This document shows, in pieces, positions 1 to 9,600 of a DNA stretch of 64,000 bases. A program made the translations under genes and the position numbers. A model generated the notes under the pieces. That model saw only the letters and a list, made by a program, of their open reading frames with translations. It did not search any database and was not told where the DNA came from. Numbering within the stretch: position 1 is the first letter of the stretch; every line of letters starts with the position of its first letter. This stretch comes from Streptomyces sp. T12 (GTDB taxonomy: Bacteria > Actinomycetota > Actinomycetes > Streptomycetales > Streptomycetaceae): the NCBI RefSeq assembly GCF_028736035.1, contig NZ_CP117866.1:10829001-10893000 (forward strand), read 5' to 3'.

Positions 1-1
1 G

Positions 2-379
2 GGCGCCCGGGTCCGCACCGCGCTGCATGCCGCCCTCGACGACCATGCGGGATGGACCCCGGCCGCCGGTCAGGACCACCGGCATGACGACAGGCTGCTG
101 TACGGCGCGGCACGAGAGGTCCTCGCCGGACAGGTGGGTGACTTCGCCCGGTCCCATGGCGGCACGATCGACCTCGTCGGCGTACGCGACGGCGTCGTCA
201 CCGTCCGCCTCGGCGGCGCTTGCCGCGGCTGCCCTGCTTCCTGGTTCACGCTGCATCAGCGTCTGGAGCGCCAACTGCGGCGACGCCAGCCCGGTCTGCT
301 GGGAGTCCGGAACATCGCCTCAACGGTGAAACCGGCCGACCAACGAGCGTCCCGGACCGTCCTGGACCCCAGCGATTGA
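2..379 (+). CDS. NifU-type Fe-S scaffold domain protein, C-terminal part
   Basis: The gene enters from the left edge, so only the last 125 residues are visible. The reading frame is open from base 2 to the TGA at 377-379. Visible residues 45-85 match the NifU C-terminal domain: a short beta region followed by GGACRGCPAS with Cys at about 74 and 77, the CxxC pair that in this family holds a transient Fe-S cluster for transfer to apo-proteins. The stretch before it is Asp/His-rich and not recognised. Cargo is unknown; the nearby nitrate reductases and radical SAM protein are Fe-S enzymes, but a link is only an inference. The family call is firm for the CxxC region; the true start lies outside the window. 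Confidence 0.75.
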   Translation, partial: GARVRTALHAALDDHAGWTPAAGQDHRHDDRLLYGAAREVLAGQVGDFARSHGGTIDLVGVRDGVVTVRLGGACRGCPASWFTLHQRLERQLRRRQPGLLGVRNIASTVKPADQRASRTVLDPSD

Positions 380-383
380 TACG

Positions 384-533
384 GCAGCCACGGAGCGTCC
401 CCCTGACTACGCCGACGTGGCCACTGGGCTGTGCTTCGGCCAATGGGAACGCCGCACCGAACTCCACGACGCATTCGTATCCCTGGCCTGCGACCTCATC
501 TGCTGGCGGCGCCTCAGCAAGCCTGCGTCATGA
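384..533 (+). pseudogene. IS5-type transposase, C-terminal remnant
   Basis: The frame ending at TGA 531-533 encodes about 40 residues, including QWERRTELHDAF and LACDLICWRRL, which resemble the extreme C-terminus of IS5-group transposases (pattern ERR-x5-AF-x2-LA-x7-RRL). Nothing upstream in this frame looks like the DDE catalytic domain, and the preceding bases overlap the end of the NifU-type gene. It is best read as the scar of an insertion sequence whose body has been lost. I saw no terminal inverted repeats. Confidence 0.5.
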
Positions 534-1004
534 CCGTGGTACGAGCTCTAAAGGACCATCAGTTCGGCGGAGTCGAGCGCGGGGTGGTCAGGCGCAGCCA
601 ACCTCCGAACTCAGTGGGGCCGTTGTTCAGGGCGAGTTGCTCGGCTGACGCGAAGGTTCGACAGCTGAACTGGCGCGAGCCCCCCTCGTGGACAGGCCCA
701 ACACTCAGGCCTTAAGCGCGCAGTTGGGCCCGGACTCGGGATGCAACGAGGCTCCCGCCACTCAACGTGGCGAAGAACACCCTGTGTTACCAGCTAGTTT
801 ACTTACATGTCTTGAGGATCGCGTGCCAAAGTGCGCAAGTGTTGGCCTATGCGATGCATGGTGTAGATGTTCGCTTTTACGTAAAGCGGCAGGCGTGAAT
901 TTACGGGGACGTGTCGGTGGGCCAGAGCCAGAGCCAGAGTCAGAGCCAGGAACAGCCGGAAGCCGGCACGTACTTGTCCAAGCTAGGGATAAAGAACTTC
1001 CGGT
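534..1004. other. Gene-free stretch
   Basis: I see no credible gene on either strand between the transposase scar and the helicase remnant. Composition is less GC-biased than in the flanking genes (for example AT-rich patches near 785-815 and 875-900). The stretch contains the short GCCAGA tandem repeat listed separately. It probably held the missing 5' part of the helicase or the insertion element. Confidence 0.5.
921..949 (+). repeat. GCCAGA short tandem repeat
   Basis: About four and a half copies of the hexamer GCCAGA lie in tandem, with one T substitution in the third copy. The tract sits roughly 55 bases before the first recognisable helicase codons, close to where that gene is broken, so it may mark a slippage or recombination point. 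Confidence 0.6.
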
Positions 1005-2519
1005 ACCTTCATTCACCGCTTCATCGTGACTCCGCTGTACGCCAAGGCCTACCAGCAGGAGCCAAACTATGTGCAGTCTTGGCGGGACGTACCCAGCACG
1101 AGCTTCCGCCTTCGCGACATCGGGAGAACGAAAGACCTCGAGTTCAACTGGTTCGACTTTGACTCAGATGGTCGGGCTCACCTCAATCTGTGCCGAGTGC
1201 CGCGAGAATTCGGCGATGCGGATGCTCACAGGATGCTTGCGGAGCGTAAGCAAGAGGCGGAGGCCAATGCGGCCTATATCTTTGGGCGCCTTCTCCGTGC
1301 AGGTACGGTCAGTTGTGCAGCCGCACGCGTGCTGGCTGAATTCTGGATCGGCAGCTCCGAGGGGCGGGCCATCCTCGCTCCGCTGTTGCGGTCACGCTTC
1401 GCTGAGGTGATTGTCGACGAGGCGCAGGACTGCGGTCGCGAGGAGTTGCGCATCCTGGAGTTTCTCCGCGACTGCGGAGTGCACGTTGTGATGGTCGGCG
1501 ACATCGACCAGTCGATCTACGAGTTCCGGAGCGCCACACCTGCCGCCGTTCAGGAGTTCGCCACCAGCCTGCCCGGCCCGCTGGAGCTGAGAGATAACTG
1601 GCGCAGCTCGCCAGCCATTTGTGCGTTCAACAGTGCGTTGAGGTCCGGGCAGTTCGTCGAGACAGCTCGGGGCGACAACTCCATCGTTCAAACTCCGGTG
1701 CACTTGATCGAGTTCTCGTCTCTCGACCAGATCGTGCCCGCTGCTCTGGACGTTGCTGAACAGTACAAGCTGACCGCAGACGATTTGATGCTCCTGTCGC
1801 ACGCCGAGGTCCACGGTATGAAGGCGGCCGGCGTGGTGAGCCCCGAAAGCGTGGGAAGCAGCCGAGTCCTCGCCATCGCCAGCGCCGGGCTGAAGCTCAG
1901 GTCGCGGGAGACCGATCCGAAGACTCGTCGGAAAGCAGTGGATCAGGTACAGCGCGCTGTTCTGGCAGCCTTCACAGTGAACCAGAGGACGGAGCACCAC
2001 AGCTTCGATGCGTTGTGCGAGCAAGCAGGGGTCGAGCAGCGCTGGCTGGAGGCGTTTGCGGTCCGGATGGCGATCAGTCTCGATGCCGAGGGCCGGGCCA
2101 AACAGAAGTTCGCCGTCGAGGTTCGCGACTTCATGAAGACCGCGGACTGGGGCGACGTGGCACCTCCCAGTTCCAGCGACCTCGGCAAGCTGTTCAAGGC
2201 TCCGTCGGATGGGGCTTGGACAAGCGTCGCCAGCTTCGGCAACAGCCCAATGATCCGCTTCTCCACCGTGCACGGCGTCAAAGGCATGGAGTTCCCCGGC
2301 GTGGTGCTCGTCCTGCCGGAGAAGCTACGCGTAGATCGCATCACGGAGTGGACAGTCCTCGACGACTGGGAAGGCGGTCATGACACCGAGGCCCGGCGCG
2401 TCCTCTACGTGGCCGGCTCTCGGGCCCAGGAACTGCTGATGTGCGCGGTCCACCGCAGGCATGTCGCCCGAGTGGGGGCACTGCTCGACGCCAAGGGCGT
2501 CCCGTATGTCAGAACCTAG
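1005..2519 (+). pseudogene. UvrD/PcrA-type superfamily 1 helicase, 5'-truncated
   Basis: Counting from a GTG at 1026 the frame gives 497 residues with clear SF1A helicase motifs: DEAQD (Walker B, 131-135), GDIDQSIYEFR (158-168), NWRSS (191-195), VHGVKGMEF (about 415-423) and RRVLYVAGSRA (about 457-467). Walker A (GxGKT) and the start of domain 1A are absent. In-frame codons upstream of the GTG read GTFIHRFIV, which resembles the helicase Ia/Ib region, before a stop at 990-992. No ribosome binding site precedes the GTG. Without Walker A the product could not hydrolyse ATP normally. I read it as a gene that lost its 5' end; a dominant-negative or regulatory product is possible but unsupported. 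UvrD-type helicases occur in repair and in some defence systems; there is no nuclease partner here. Confidence 0.75.
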
Positions 2520-2567
2520 TGCGACTTGCCCATCCGCCCGGTGATCGTGCCTGACGGTGGGGGCTGG

Positions 2568-2852
2568 TCATGCGGCCCCGGAGGCGGGGCCAGGGCTGGC
2601 CTCATTCGCCCACCGGGCGGCGAGTTCTCCGGCACGCCCAGCTGCGGCGGCCACCGCGTCCGGACCGCCGCCCGCCTGCCCCGCCGCGTACCCGACCAAG
2701 AAGGTCGTCAGCGGGGCGGCCGGTCGGGCGACGCCGTGAGCGGCCTCGCCCGCGAGGGCGAGGAGCAGCGTCCGGTCGACTTCGAGCTCGATGCCCAGCT
2801 CGGCCTTGAGGGCGGCCGTCCATTCCTTCAGTACGTCGTCCATGATCGTCAT
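2568..2852 (-). CDS. DUF6457 family protein
   Basis: This 94-residue acidic, mostly helical protein contains AHGVARPAAPLTTFLVGYAAG, typical of the DUF6457 family of actinomycetes. From memory, members occur near or fused to molybdenum cofactor enzymes (for example MobA-type proteins); no biochemical role is known to me. It is the last gene of the narGHJI-VKOR run, 58 bases after the VKOR stop and on the same strand, which supports a role with a molybdoenzyme. An alternative start three codons in (ATG at 2843) is possible. Residues after about 80 are an Ala/Gly-rich tail. No membrane segment is visible. Confidence 0.65.
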   Translation of the reverse strand: MTIMDDVLKEWTAALKAELGIELEVDRTLLLALAGEAAHGVARPAAPLTTFLVGYAAGQAGGGPDAVAAAAGRAGELAARWANEASPGPASGAA

Positions 2853-2910
2853 ATCTTTCGTCCGGGTGACCTGTCAGCGGGTTGTGCGGCGTGCGGAGGG
2901 CGTTGGCCGG

Positions 2911-3546
2911 TTACAGAAGGCTGCTCCAGTACGGCCAGAAACGGGTGAGGACGAGCAGCACGATCACCCCGTACCAGGCGCCGAGGAGCATCCAGTGCGT
3001 GTCGCGGACGATATACAGCACGCCTCGGGGCACGGGGACGATGCCCCGTTCCATGCAGTGCACGGTGACGTACCAGAACAGGGCGATGGTCACGATCCAG
3101 ACGGCAGCGCAGTAGGGGCAGAGCTTGTTGAGCTCGTAGAGCGACTCCCCGATCAGCCAGTGTGCGAACGCCACCCCCACCAGCGCCCCGGCGTCCAGCG
3201 CGAGCCACAGCCGACGGTGCAGGCGCGCCCCGGAGAGCACGGCGATGCCCAGGGCGGTCACGGCGGCGAAGGCGCCCAGGCCGAGCAGCATGTTGGGGAA
3301 GCCGAGCAGGCTGCCCTGCGGGCTGGACATGACGCTGCCGCAGCTCACGACGGGGCTGATGTTGCAGGGCGGTTGGTAGGCCGGGTCCTTGAGGAGCCGC
3401 CAGTCGTCCACGGTGAGCTGGAAGGAGGCGAGCCAGCCGATGATCCCGGTGAGGACCATCACCCATCCCGTGCGGCGGCTCGCGCCCACCGTGTGCCGGT
3501 GCCGGGTGGGCGTGGCGGCCGGTGCGAGCGCGGGTCCGTGACTCAC
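2911..3546 (-). CDS. Vitamin K epoxide reductase (VKOR) family membrane protein
   Basis: A 211-residue polytopic membrane protein. Family Cys are all present: C61 and C69 in the first periplasmic loop (CNISPVVSC) and the redox pair C143/C146 in LCPYC. It should reoxidise disulfide-forming proteins outside the membrane using quinone. The GTG start at 3546 overlaps the narI TGA (GTGA), so it is translationally coupled to narI. An internal ATG 29 codons later is a weaker alternative. Its presence inside a nitrate reductase operon is unusual: NarI and VKOR both use the quinone pool, so it may sustain disulfide formation when O2 is low. That role is inferred; the family call is firm. Confidence 0.85.
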   Translation of the reverse strand: MSHGPALAPAATPTRHRHTVGASRRTGWVMVLTGIIGWLASFQLTVDDWRLLKDPAYQPPCNISPVVSCGSVMSSPQGSLLGFPNMLLGLGAFAAVTALGIAVLSGARLHRRLWLALDAGALVGVAFAHWLIGESLYELNKLCPYCAAVWIVTIALFWYVTVHCMERGIVPVPRGVLYIVRDTHWMLLGAWYGVIVLLVLTRFWPYWSSLL

Positions 3547-4325
3547 GCCGCTCGCCGGGAGCCGGAGGCCGACCGGGTCCGGCCCGCGGTCTTCGGGGCT
3601 GCCGTCGGTGTGGCTCGCCGCCGGTAGACCAGGTAGGGGCGGGCCAGGTATCCGATCGGGGCGCTCCACACGTGGACCAGCCGGGTGAACGGCCAGGCGG
3701 CGAAGAGCAGGAAGGCCGTCAGGGCGTGCAACTGGAACAGCAGCGGGGCTCCGGCGATCGCTTCGGGCTGGGGCTGGAGGACGAACAGGCCGCGGAACCA
3801 TACGGAGACGGTGGAGCGGTAGTCGTAGCCGGCGCCGAAGACGTTGTGGGCGGCGGTGGCGGTGATGCCGAGCAGGACGGTGGCGGAGAGCAGGGGGAAG
3901 AGGAGTTTGTCGCTGCGGTCGGTGCCGAGGCGGATCTGGCGGGTGAGCAGCCGGCGGGCGCACAGCATGCCGAGCCCGGCGACCATGGCGACGCCCGCGA
4001 CCGATCCCGCCCATACGGCTGTGGTGTGGTAGGCGTGCTCGGTGATGCCGACGGCCTCGGTCCACGCGTCGGGAATGGCGAGCCCCACGACATGGCCGGC
4101 GATCACCATGAAGGCGCCCAGGTGGAACAGGGGGCTGCCCCAACGCAGCCAGCGGTGTTCGAGGAGCTGGGTGGTGCGGGAGGTCCAGCCGAACTGGTCC
4201 TGGCGGTAGCGCCAGACGTGCCCGACCACGAACACGGCGAGGCAGATGTAGGGGACGGCGACCCACAGGAGAAGGTCGGCGCCGCTCGCCGAAGCGGCGG
4301 CCACGGGGGAGAGCGCGACGTTCAT
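3543..4325 (-). CDS. narI: Respiratory nitrate reductase gamma subunit (first operon)
   Basis: This 260-residue protein with five membrane segments is the cytochrome b subunit that anchors NarGH and passes electrons from menaquinol to NarH. All four expected heme ligands are visible: H68 and H78 in FHLGAFMVIAGH, and H200 and H218 in the last segments (FQLHALTAF and TRLVHVW). The signature HVWRYRQDQFGW follows the first membrane segment. It overlaps narJ by ATGA at 4322-4325 and VKOR by GTGA at 3543-3546. The C-terminus carries a basic tail rich in Arg and Thr beyond the usual end. It is the paralogue of the narI at 31401. Confidence 0.93.
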   Translation of the reverse strand: MNVALSPVAAASASGADLLLWVAVPYICLAVFVVGHVWRYRQDQFGWTSRTTQLLEHRWLRWGSPLFHLGAFMVIAGHVVGLAIPDAWTEAVGITEHAYHTTAVWAGSVAGVAMVAGLGMLCARRLLTRQIRLGTDRSDKLLFPLLSATVLLGITATAAHNVFGAGYDYRSTVSVWFRGLFVLQPQPEAIAGAPLLFQLHALTAFLLFAAWPFTRLVHVWSAPIGYLARPYLVYRRRATPTAAPKTAGRTRSASGSRRAA

Positions 4326-5113
4326 CGGGGGCCTTCCGTACGGCTGGTCGGGGTGGGCGGGACTCGGGTCGGCGGGGCCTGTACGGGCGGCACGAAGGTG
4401 CCCGGAGGTGCGAACTCCCCGTCTCCGTACGTCCCGTAGGGATCGAGGCCGACCTCCTCGTTCGGCGGGCCCTCGGCGACCAGCTGGGCCACCGCCGCGC
4501 GGTCCGCCTCGGTGGGCGGCGGCAGGAGGGTGAGCAGCGCGGCCAGGACGTGCCGGTAGGGGGAGTCCGAGTCGGTCAGCGCGCGGTGGATCAGCTCCAG
4601 CCCGCGCCGGTGCTGGCGCAGCGGCGCCTCGCCGCCGCCCGGACCCGCCAGGGCGGCGAACTCCAGCACGACCGGCAGGTGGTCGGGCAGCTCACCGCCG
4701 TCGGTGTCCCAGCCTGCGGCCCGATAGCGCTGGTTCAGGGTGAGCAGGGCCATGCCCCGGCGGCGGGTGTCGCCGTGCAGGTAGTAGGTGAGGTAGAGGC
4801 TGCTCTTGCGGCGCAGGTCGAACATCTCGACGTAGTGCCGCTCCAGCGCCTCCGGGTCCTGGCCGGCGAACCAGGTGGTGAAGGCGGCCAGGTGTTCGGC
4901 GGCGGGCGAGGGCGGCAGCGCTTCGGCGGTGGCCGTCAGCACCGGTCGCGCGGTGGTGAGTTCGGCGTCCGGGTACTGCAGCAGCAGCGAGCACAGCCGC
5001 AGCAGCAGGGTGCGGGTCTGGGCCTCTTCGGGGCTGAGCCGGGCCGGGCGGCGTACGGCCGCCCGGACGCGGGTGCGGACGAGGGCGGGGATGGTGGCGG
5101 GCAGCGGGCTCAC
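4322..5113 (-). CDS. narJ: Nitrate reductase assembly chaperone (first operon)
   Basis: A 263-residue soluble protein of the NarJ/TorD family, the private chaperone that holds NarGH while cofactor and Fe-S clusters are inserted. It is not part of the finished enzyme. Recognisable sequence: LLRLCSLLLQYPD near residue 36-48, and SLYLTYYLHGDTRRRGMALL in the middle. Typical NarJ proteins are 190-240 residues; the excess here is a Pro-rich tail after residue 225 and an Arg-rich start. The start overlaps the narH stop (ATGA) and the stop overlaps the narI start, so translation is coupled. The paralogue at 30757 lacks the N-terminal extension. Confidence 0.93.
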   Translation of the reverse strand: MSPLPATIPALVRTRVRAAVRRPARLSPEEAQTRTLLLRLCSLLLQYPDAELTTARPVLTATAEALPPSPAAEHLAAFTTWFAGQDPEALERHYVEMFDLRRKSSLYLTYYLHGDTRRRGMALLTLNQRYRAAGWDTDGGELPDHLPVVLEFAALAGPGGGEAPLRQHRRGLELIHRALTDSDSPYRHVLAALLTLLPPPTEADRAAVAQLVAEGPPNEEVGLDPYGTYGDGEFAPPGTFVPPVQAPPTRVPPTPTSRTEGPR

Positions 5114-6642
5114 GAGTGGCCTCCGGTGGTGTGGCGGCGCAGGGTGGGGATGCCGAGCATCACGCGTCGGCCACCGGCCTCGGCCGGGTCGCCGGACGAC
5201 TCGACCGGGCAGCGGTTCTCCATCGCGGTGAGCGCGGCGGCGTCCTCCTTGTGCGCGGCGGGGACGACGTACCGGTCGGCGTACTTGGCGACGGCGAGGA
5301 GGCGGTGCAGGTCTTCCGCCTCACGTGCGGTGAGACCCACCGCCTTGAGCGTGGCCTCGTCGCCGTCCTCACCGAGGGTGCGTTCGCGCATGTACGAGCG
5401 CAGGGCAGTGAGCTTCATGAGCACGCCGGCGACGACGTCGGTGTCTCCGGCCGTGAAGAGTTCCGCCAGGTACTCCAGCGGGATGCGCAGCCGGGTGACG
5501 GCGGCGAAGACGTGGTCGGGGTCGTCCTGGTTGCCGCCCGCCGCGTCGACGGCGTCGAGGACGGGGGAGAGCGGGGGCACGTACCAGACCATGGGCAGGG
5601 TCCGGTACTCCGGGTGCAGCGGCAGCGCGACCTTGTAGCGCATGACCAGGTCGTACACGGGGGAGCGGCGGGCCGCGTCCAGCCAGTCCTCGGGGATGCC
5701 CGACTCCCGTGCGGCCGCGATGACGTCGGGGTCGTACGGGTCGAGGAAGACGCCGCGCTGGGCGTCCAGCAGGTCGTGCTGGTCGGGGGTGGCGGCGGCC
5801 TCGCCGACGCGGTCGGCGTCGTAGAGGAGCAGGCCGAGGTAGCGCAGGCGGCCGACGCAGGTCTCGGAGCAGACGGTGGGCTGCCCGGCCTCGATGCGCG
5901 GGAAGCAGAAGGTGCACTTCTCGGCCTTGCCGGTGGCGTGGTTGACGTACACCTTCTTGTACGGGCATGCCGTCACGCACATACGCCAGCCACGGCAGCG
6001 GTCCTGGTCGACGAGGACGATGCCGTCCTCGACCCGCTTGTACATGGCGCCGGACGGGCAGGCGGAGACGCAGGCCGGGTTGAGGCAGTGTTCGCACAGG
6101 CGGGGCAGGTGGAAGAGGAAGGTCTGCTCGAACTCGAACTTGACCTTCTCGGCCCATTCCCCGGTCAGGTTGGGGTCGCCGCCGGCGTTCTCGGGTGCGC
6201 CGCCGAGGCCGTCCTCCCAGTTGGCGCCCCAGGTGATGGCGGTGGGCTTTCCGGTGAGGACGGAGCGGGGGCGGGCGACCGGGATGTCCTTGCCGGCCGG
6301 GGCGCTGACCAGGTTGTCGTAGTCGTAGGTGACCGGCTCGTAGTAGTCCTCGATGGACGGCAGGTCGGGGTTGGAGAACAGGGACAGGAGCCGCTTGATC
6401 CGGCCACCGGAGCGCAGCACCAGCCGTCCGCGCTTGTCGAGCATCCAGCCGCCCTTCCACTGCTCCTGGTCCTCGTAGCGGCGGGGGTAGCCGACTCCCG
6501 GCTTGGTCTCGACGTTGTTGAACCAGGCGTACTCGACGCCGGTGCGGTTGGTCCACGTCTGCTTGCAGGTGACCGAGCAGGTGTGGCAGCCGATGCACTT
6601 GTCGAGGTTCATCACCATGGCGATCTGAGCCATGACGCGCAT
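5110..6642 (-). CDS. narH: Respiratory nitrate reductase beta subunit (first operon)
   Basis: This 510-residue Fe-S electron-transfer subunit sits between NarI and NarG on the cytoplasmic face. Four Cys groups are visible: C16/C19/C22/C26 (CIGCHTCSVTC), CEHCLNPACVSACP, CRGWRMCVTACP and CTFCFP with CSETC. The Trp in CRGW replaces a Cys, as in known NarH proteins where that cluster is [3Fe-4S]. I start at the ATG at 6642 (MRVMAQ), one base after the narG stop. An in-frame ATG five codons upstream lies inside narG and is less likely; the second operon has the same junction. The C-terminal half contains VGLTAREAEDLHRLLAVAKY, typical of the NarH dimerisation domain. Confidence 0.95.
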   Translation of the reverse strand: MRVMAQIAMVMNLDKCIGCHTCSVTCKQTWTNRTGVEYAWFNNVETKPGVGYPRRYEDQEQWKGGWMLDKRGRLVLRSGGRIKRLLSLFSNPDLPSIEDYYEPVTYDYDNLVSAPAGKDIPVARPRSVLTGKPTAITWGANWEDGLGGAPENAGGDPNLTGEWAEKVKFEFEQTFLFHLPRLCEHCLNPACVSACPSGAMYKRVEDGIVLVDQDRCRGWRMCVTACPYKKVYVNHATGKAEKCTFCFPRIEAGQPTVCSETCVGRLRYLGLLLYDADRVGEAAATPDQHDLLDAQRGVFLDPYDPDVIAAARESGIPEDWLDAARRSPVYDLVMRYKVALPLHPEYRTLPMVWYVPPLSPVLDAVDAAGGNQDDPDHVFAAVTRLRIPLEYLAELFTAGDTDVVAGVLMKLTALRSYMRERTLGEDGDEATLKAVGLTAREAEDLHRLLAVAKYADRYVVPAAHKEDAAALTAMENRCPVESSGDPAEAGGRRVMLGIPTLRRHTTGGHS

Positions 6643-6643
6643 G

Positions 6644-9600
6644 TCAGTACTCCACATCCTGCGAGCGACGGCGAATCACGGTGACCTCGTCGCGCTGGTT
6701 GCCGGTCGGGCCGTAGTAGTTGAAGGCGTAGGTGAACTGGGCGTAGCCGCCCGCGAGGTGGGTGGGCTTGAGCAGCAGCCGGGTGAGGGAGTTGTGGATG
6801 CCGCCGCGCTTGCCGCTGACCTCGGTTTTCGGCACGTTCACGTTGCGGTCCTGGGCGTGGTACATGTACACGGTGCCCTCGGGCATGCGGTGGGTGACCA
6901 CGGCGCGGGCGGCGACGACGCCGTTGCGGTTGTAGGCCTCGATCCACTCGTTGTCCTTGACACTGATCTTCTCGGCGTCGGCGGTGGACATCCAGATCAC
7001 GGGGCCGCCGCGGGACAGGTCGAGCATGTACTTGTTGTCCTGGTAGTTGGAGTGGATGGACCACTTGGAGTGCGGGGTCAGATAGCGGACCGTGACCTCC
7101 GCCCGGCCGTTCTCGCGCAGCTGCTCATCGCCGTAGTGCTTGGGCGTGTTCAACGGAGGCCGGTAGACGGGTAGTTGCTCGCCGAGTTCGGCGATCCAGT
7201 CGTGCTGGACGAAGAAGTGCTGGCGGCCGGTGAGGGTGTGCCAGGGCTTGCGGTGCTCGACGTTGATCACGAACGGCGAGTAGCGGCGGCCACCGGTCTC
7301 GCTGCCCGACCACTCGTACGACGTCATCACCGAACGGGGCTGGGTGCGCGTGTCGGCGAACGTGATCCGCTCCGCCTCGCGCTCGGAGGCCAGTTCCACC
7401 AGGCCCTCGCTGCCGGTCCGGCTTTCCAGCACCCGGAACCCCTCCGTGGCCAGACGCCCGTTGGTGGTGCCGGACAGGGCGAGAATCGCCTCGCACATGT
7501 CGCTCGCGGTGGCCAGCGAAGGCCGGCCGGCGGCGATCCCTTCTCGTACGGTCCCGTTGCGGCTCTGCAGTTCCTCGATCTCCTGGTTCGGGTGGACGGT
7601 GACACCCTTGGTGGTCGTGCCCAATGTGTCCAGCAGCGGACCGACCGCGCGCATCTTCTGCGCGATCGCGGCGTAGTCCCGCTCGATGACGACGAGCTTC
7701 GGCATGGTGCGGCCCGGGATCGGCTCGCACTCGCCCGTCTTCCAGTCCCGTACGACGCCCCCCGGCTGGGCGAGTTCGTCGGGGGTGTCGTGCAGCAGCG
7801 GTACGGCGAGGACGTCGGTGCGGGTGCCGAGGTGCTCGGCGGCGAGTTCGCTGAACTTGTCGGCGATGGTCAGGAAGGTGTCGTAGTCGGTGCGGGCCTG
7901 CCAGGGCGGGGCGATGGCCGGGGTGAAGGCGTGCACGAAGGGGTGCATGTCCGTGCTGGACAGGTCGTCCTTCTCGTACCAGGTGGCGGCGGGGAGGACG
8001 ACGTCGGCGAGCAGGCCGGTGGAGGTCATCCGGAAGTCCATGGTGACGAGCAGGTCGAGCTTGCCCTCGGGGGCCTCCTCCCGCCACACCACGTCCTTCG
8101 GGCGTCCCTCGGGCGGGGTCTCCTCGGAGCGGACGGCCGCGTCCGTGCCCAGCAGGTGGCGCAGGAAGTACTCGTTGCCCTTGCCGGAGGAGCCGAGCAG
8201 GTTGGCTCGCCACACGGTCAGTACGCGGGGGAAGTTGGCCGGGTCGTCGGGGTCCTCGGCGGCGAACCGCAGCCGCCCGGACTTCAGCTCGTCGACGATG
8301 TGCTCGGCGACCTCACGCCCTTGAGCCTTCGCCTCGTCCGTCAGGTCCAGCGGGTTGCGGTTGAAGCCCGGGTGTCCCGGTGTCCAGCCCAGCCGCACGG
8401 CCTGCGCCAGGCAGTCGGCGAACCCCTTGCCCTGGAACCGTCCCTTCCCCAGCGGGGAGGCGAGCTCGTCGGGCCCGAACGCCTCGTAGCGCCACTGGTC
8501 GGAGTTCAGGTACCAGTAGGAGGTGCCCGCCATGTGCCGGGTGGGCCGCTGCCAGTCGAAGGCGAACGACAGGTGCTGCTGTCCGGTGACCGGGCGGACC
8601 TTCTCCTGGCCGACGTAGTGCGCCCAGCCGCCGCCGTTGACGCCCTGGCAGCCGGTCATGGTGGTCAGCGCCAGGAAGGCGCGGTAGATGGTGTCGGAGT
8701 GGAACCAGTGGTTGGTGCCGGCGCCGAGGGCGATCATGGACCGGCCGTTGGTGCGCTCGGCGTTGCGGGCGAACTCGCGGGCGATGCGGGCGGCCTGCTC
8801 GGCGGGCACGGAGGTGATGGTTTCCTGCCAGGCCGGGGTGTACGGCTCGGAAGCGTCCTTGTACGACGACGGCCAGCTGCCCGGCAGCCCGGGACGCCGC
8901 ACACCGTACTGGGCGAGCATCAGGTCGAAGACGGTGGTGACGAGCCGTCCGCCGATCCGGCGGACCGGAACGCCCCGGACCATGACCGAACCGCCCTCGG
9001 TGCCGCCCTCGTCGAACCGGGGCAGCGCGATCTCGACGGTCTCGTCGGCCCGCTCCAGCAGGCTCAACTCCGGCATGACATCGCCCAGTTCGAGATTCCA
9101 GCGGCCTCGCCCGGCCTCCCCCCACCGGAAGCCGAGCGAGCCGCCCGGGACCACCGGATCGCCGGTGGCCCGGTCCAGGAGAACCGTCTTGGACTCGGCG
9201 TGTTCTTCTTCACGGCCGAGATCGGCAGCGGTGAGGAACCCGTCGGGGACAAGACCGTGGTCGTGCTCGCGCAGGGTCACCAGGAATGGCGCGTCGGTGA
9301 ACTTGCGCATGTAGTCCTGGAAGTACGGCACTTCGCGGTCGACCAGGAACTCGCGCAGGATCACATGCCCCATGGCCATCGCCAGCGCGCCGTCCGTGCC
9401 GGGGTGCGGGGCCAGCCACTCGTCGGCGTGCTTGACGTTGTCGGCGTAGTCGGGGCTGACCGCGACGACCTTGGTGCCGTTGTAGCGGGTCTCGGTGAGG
9501 AAGTGTGCGTCCGGCGTGCGGGTCACGGGGATGTTGGAGCCCCACATGATCAGATATCCGGCGTTCCACCAGTCCGCCGCCTCCGGTACGTCCGTCTGGT

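Noticed and set aside
1005..2519. Gabija-type (GajB) defence helicase
   Set aside because: Motifs II-VI are generic for UvrD-type helicases, no OLD-type nuclease partner is nearby, and Walker A is missing.
2911..4266. A 451-residue protein joining antisense-like Arg/Pro-rich sequence to the VKOR domain
   Set aside because: The first 240 codons overlap narI out of frame and are compositionally meaningless; the GTG at 3546 is the sensible start.
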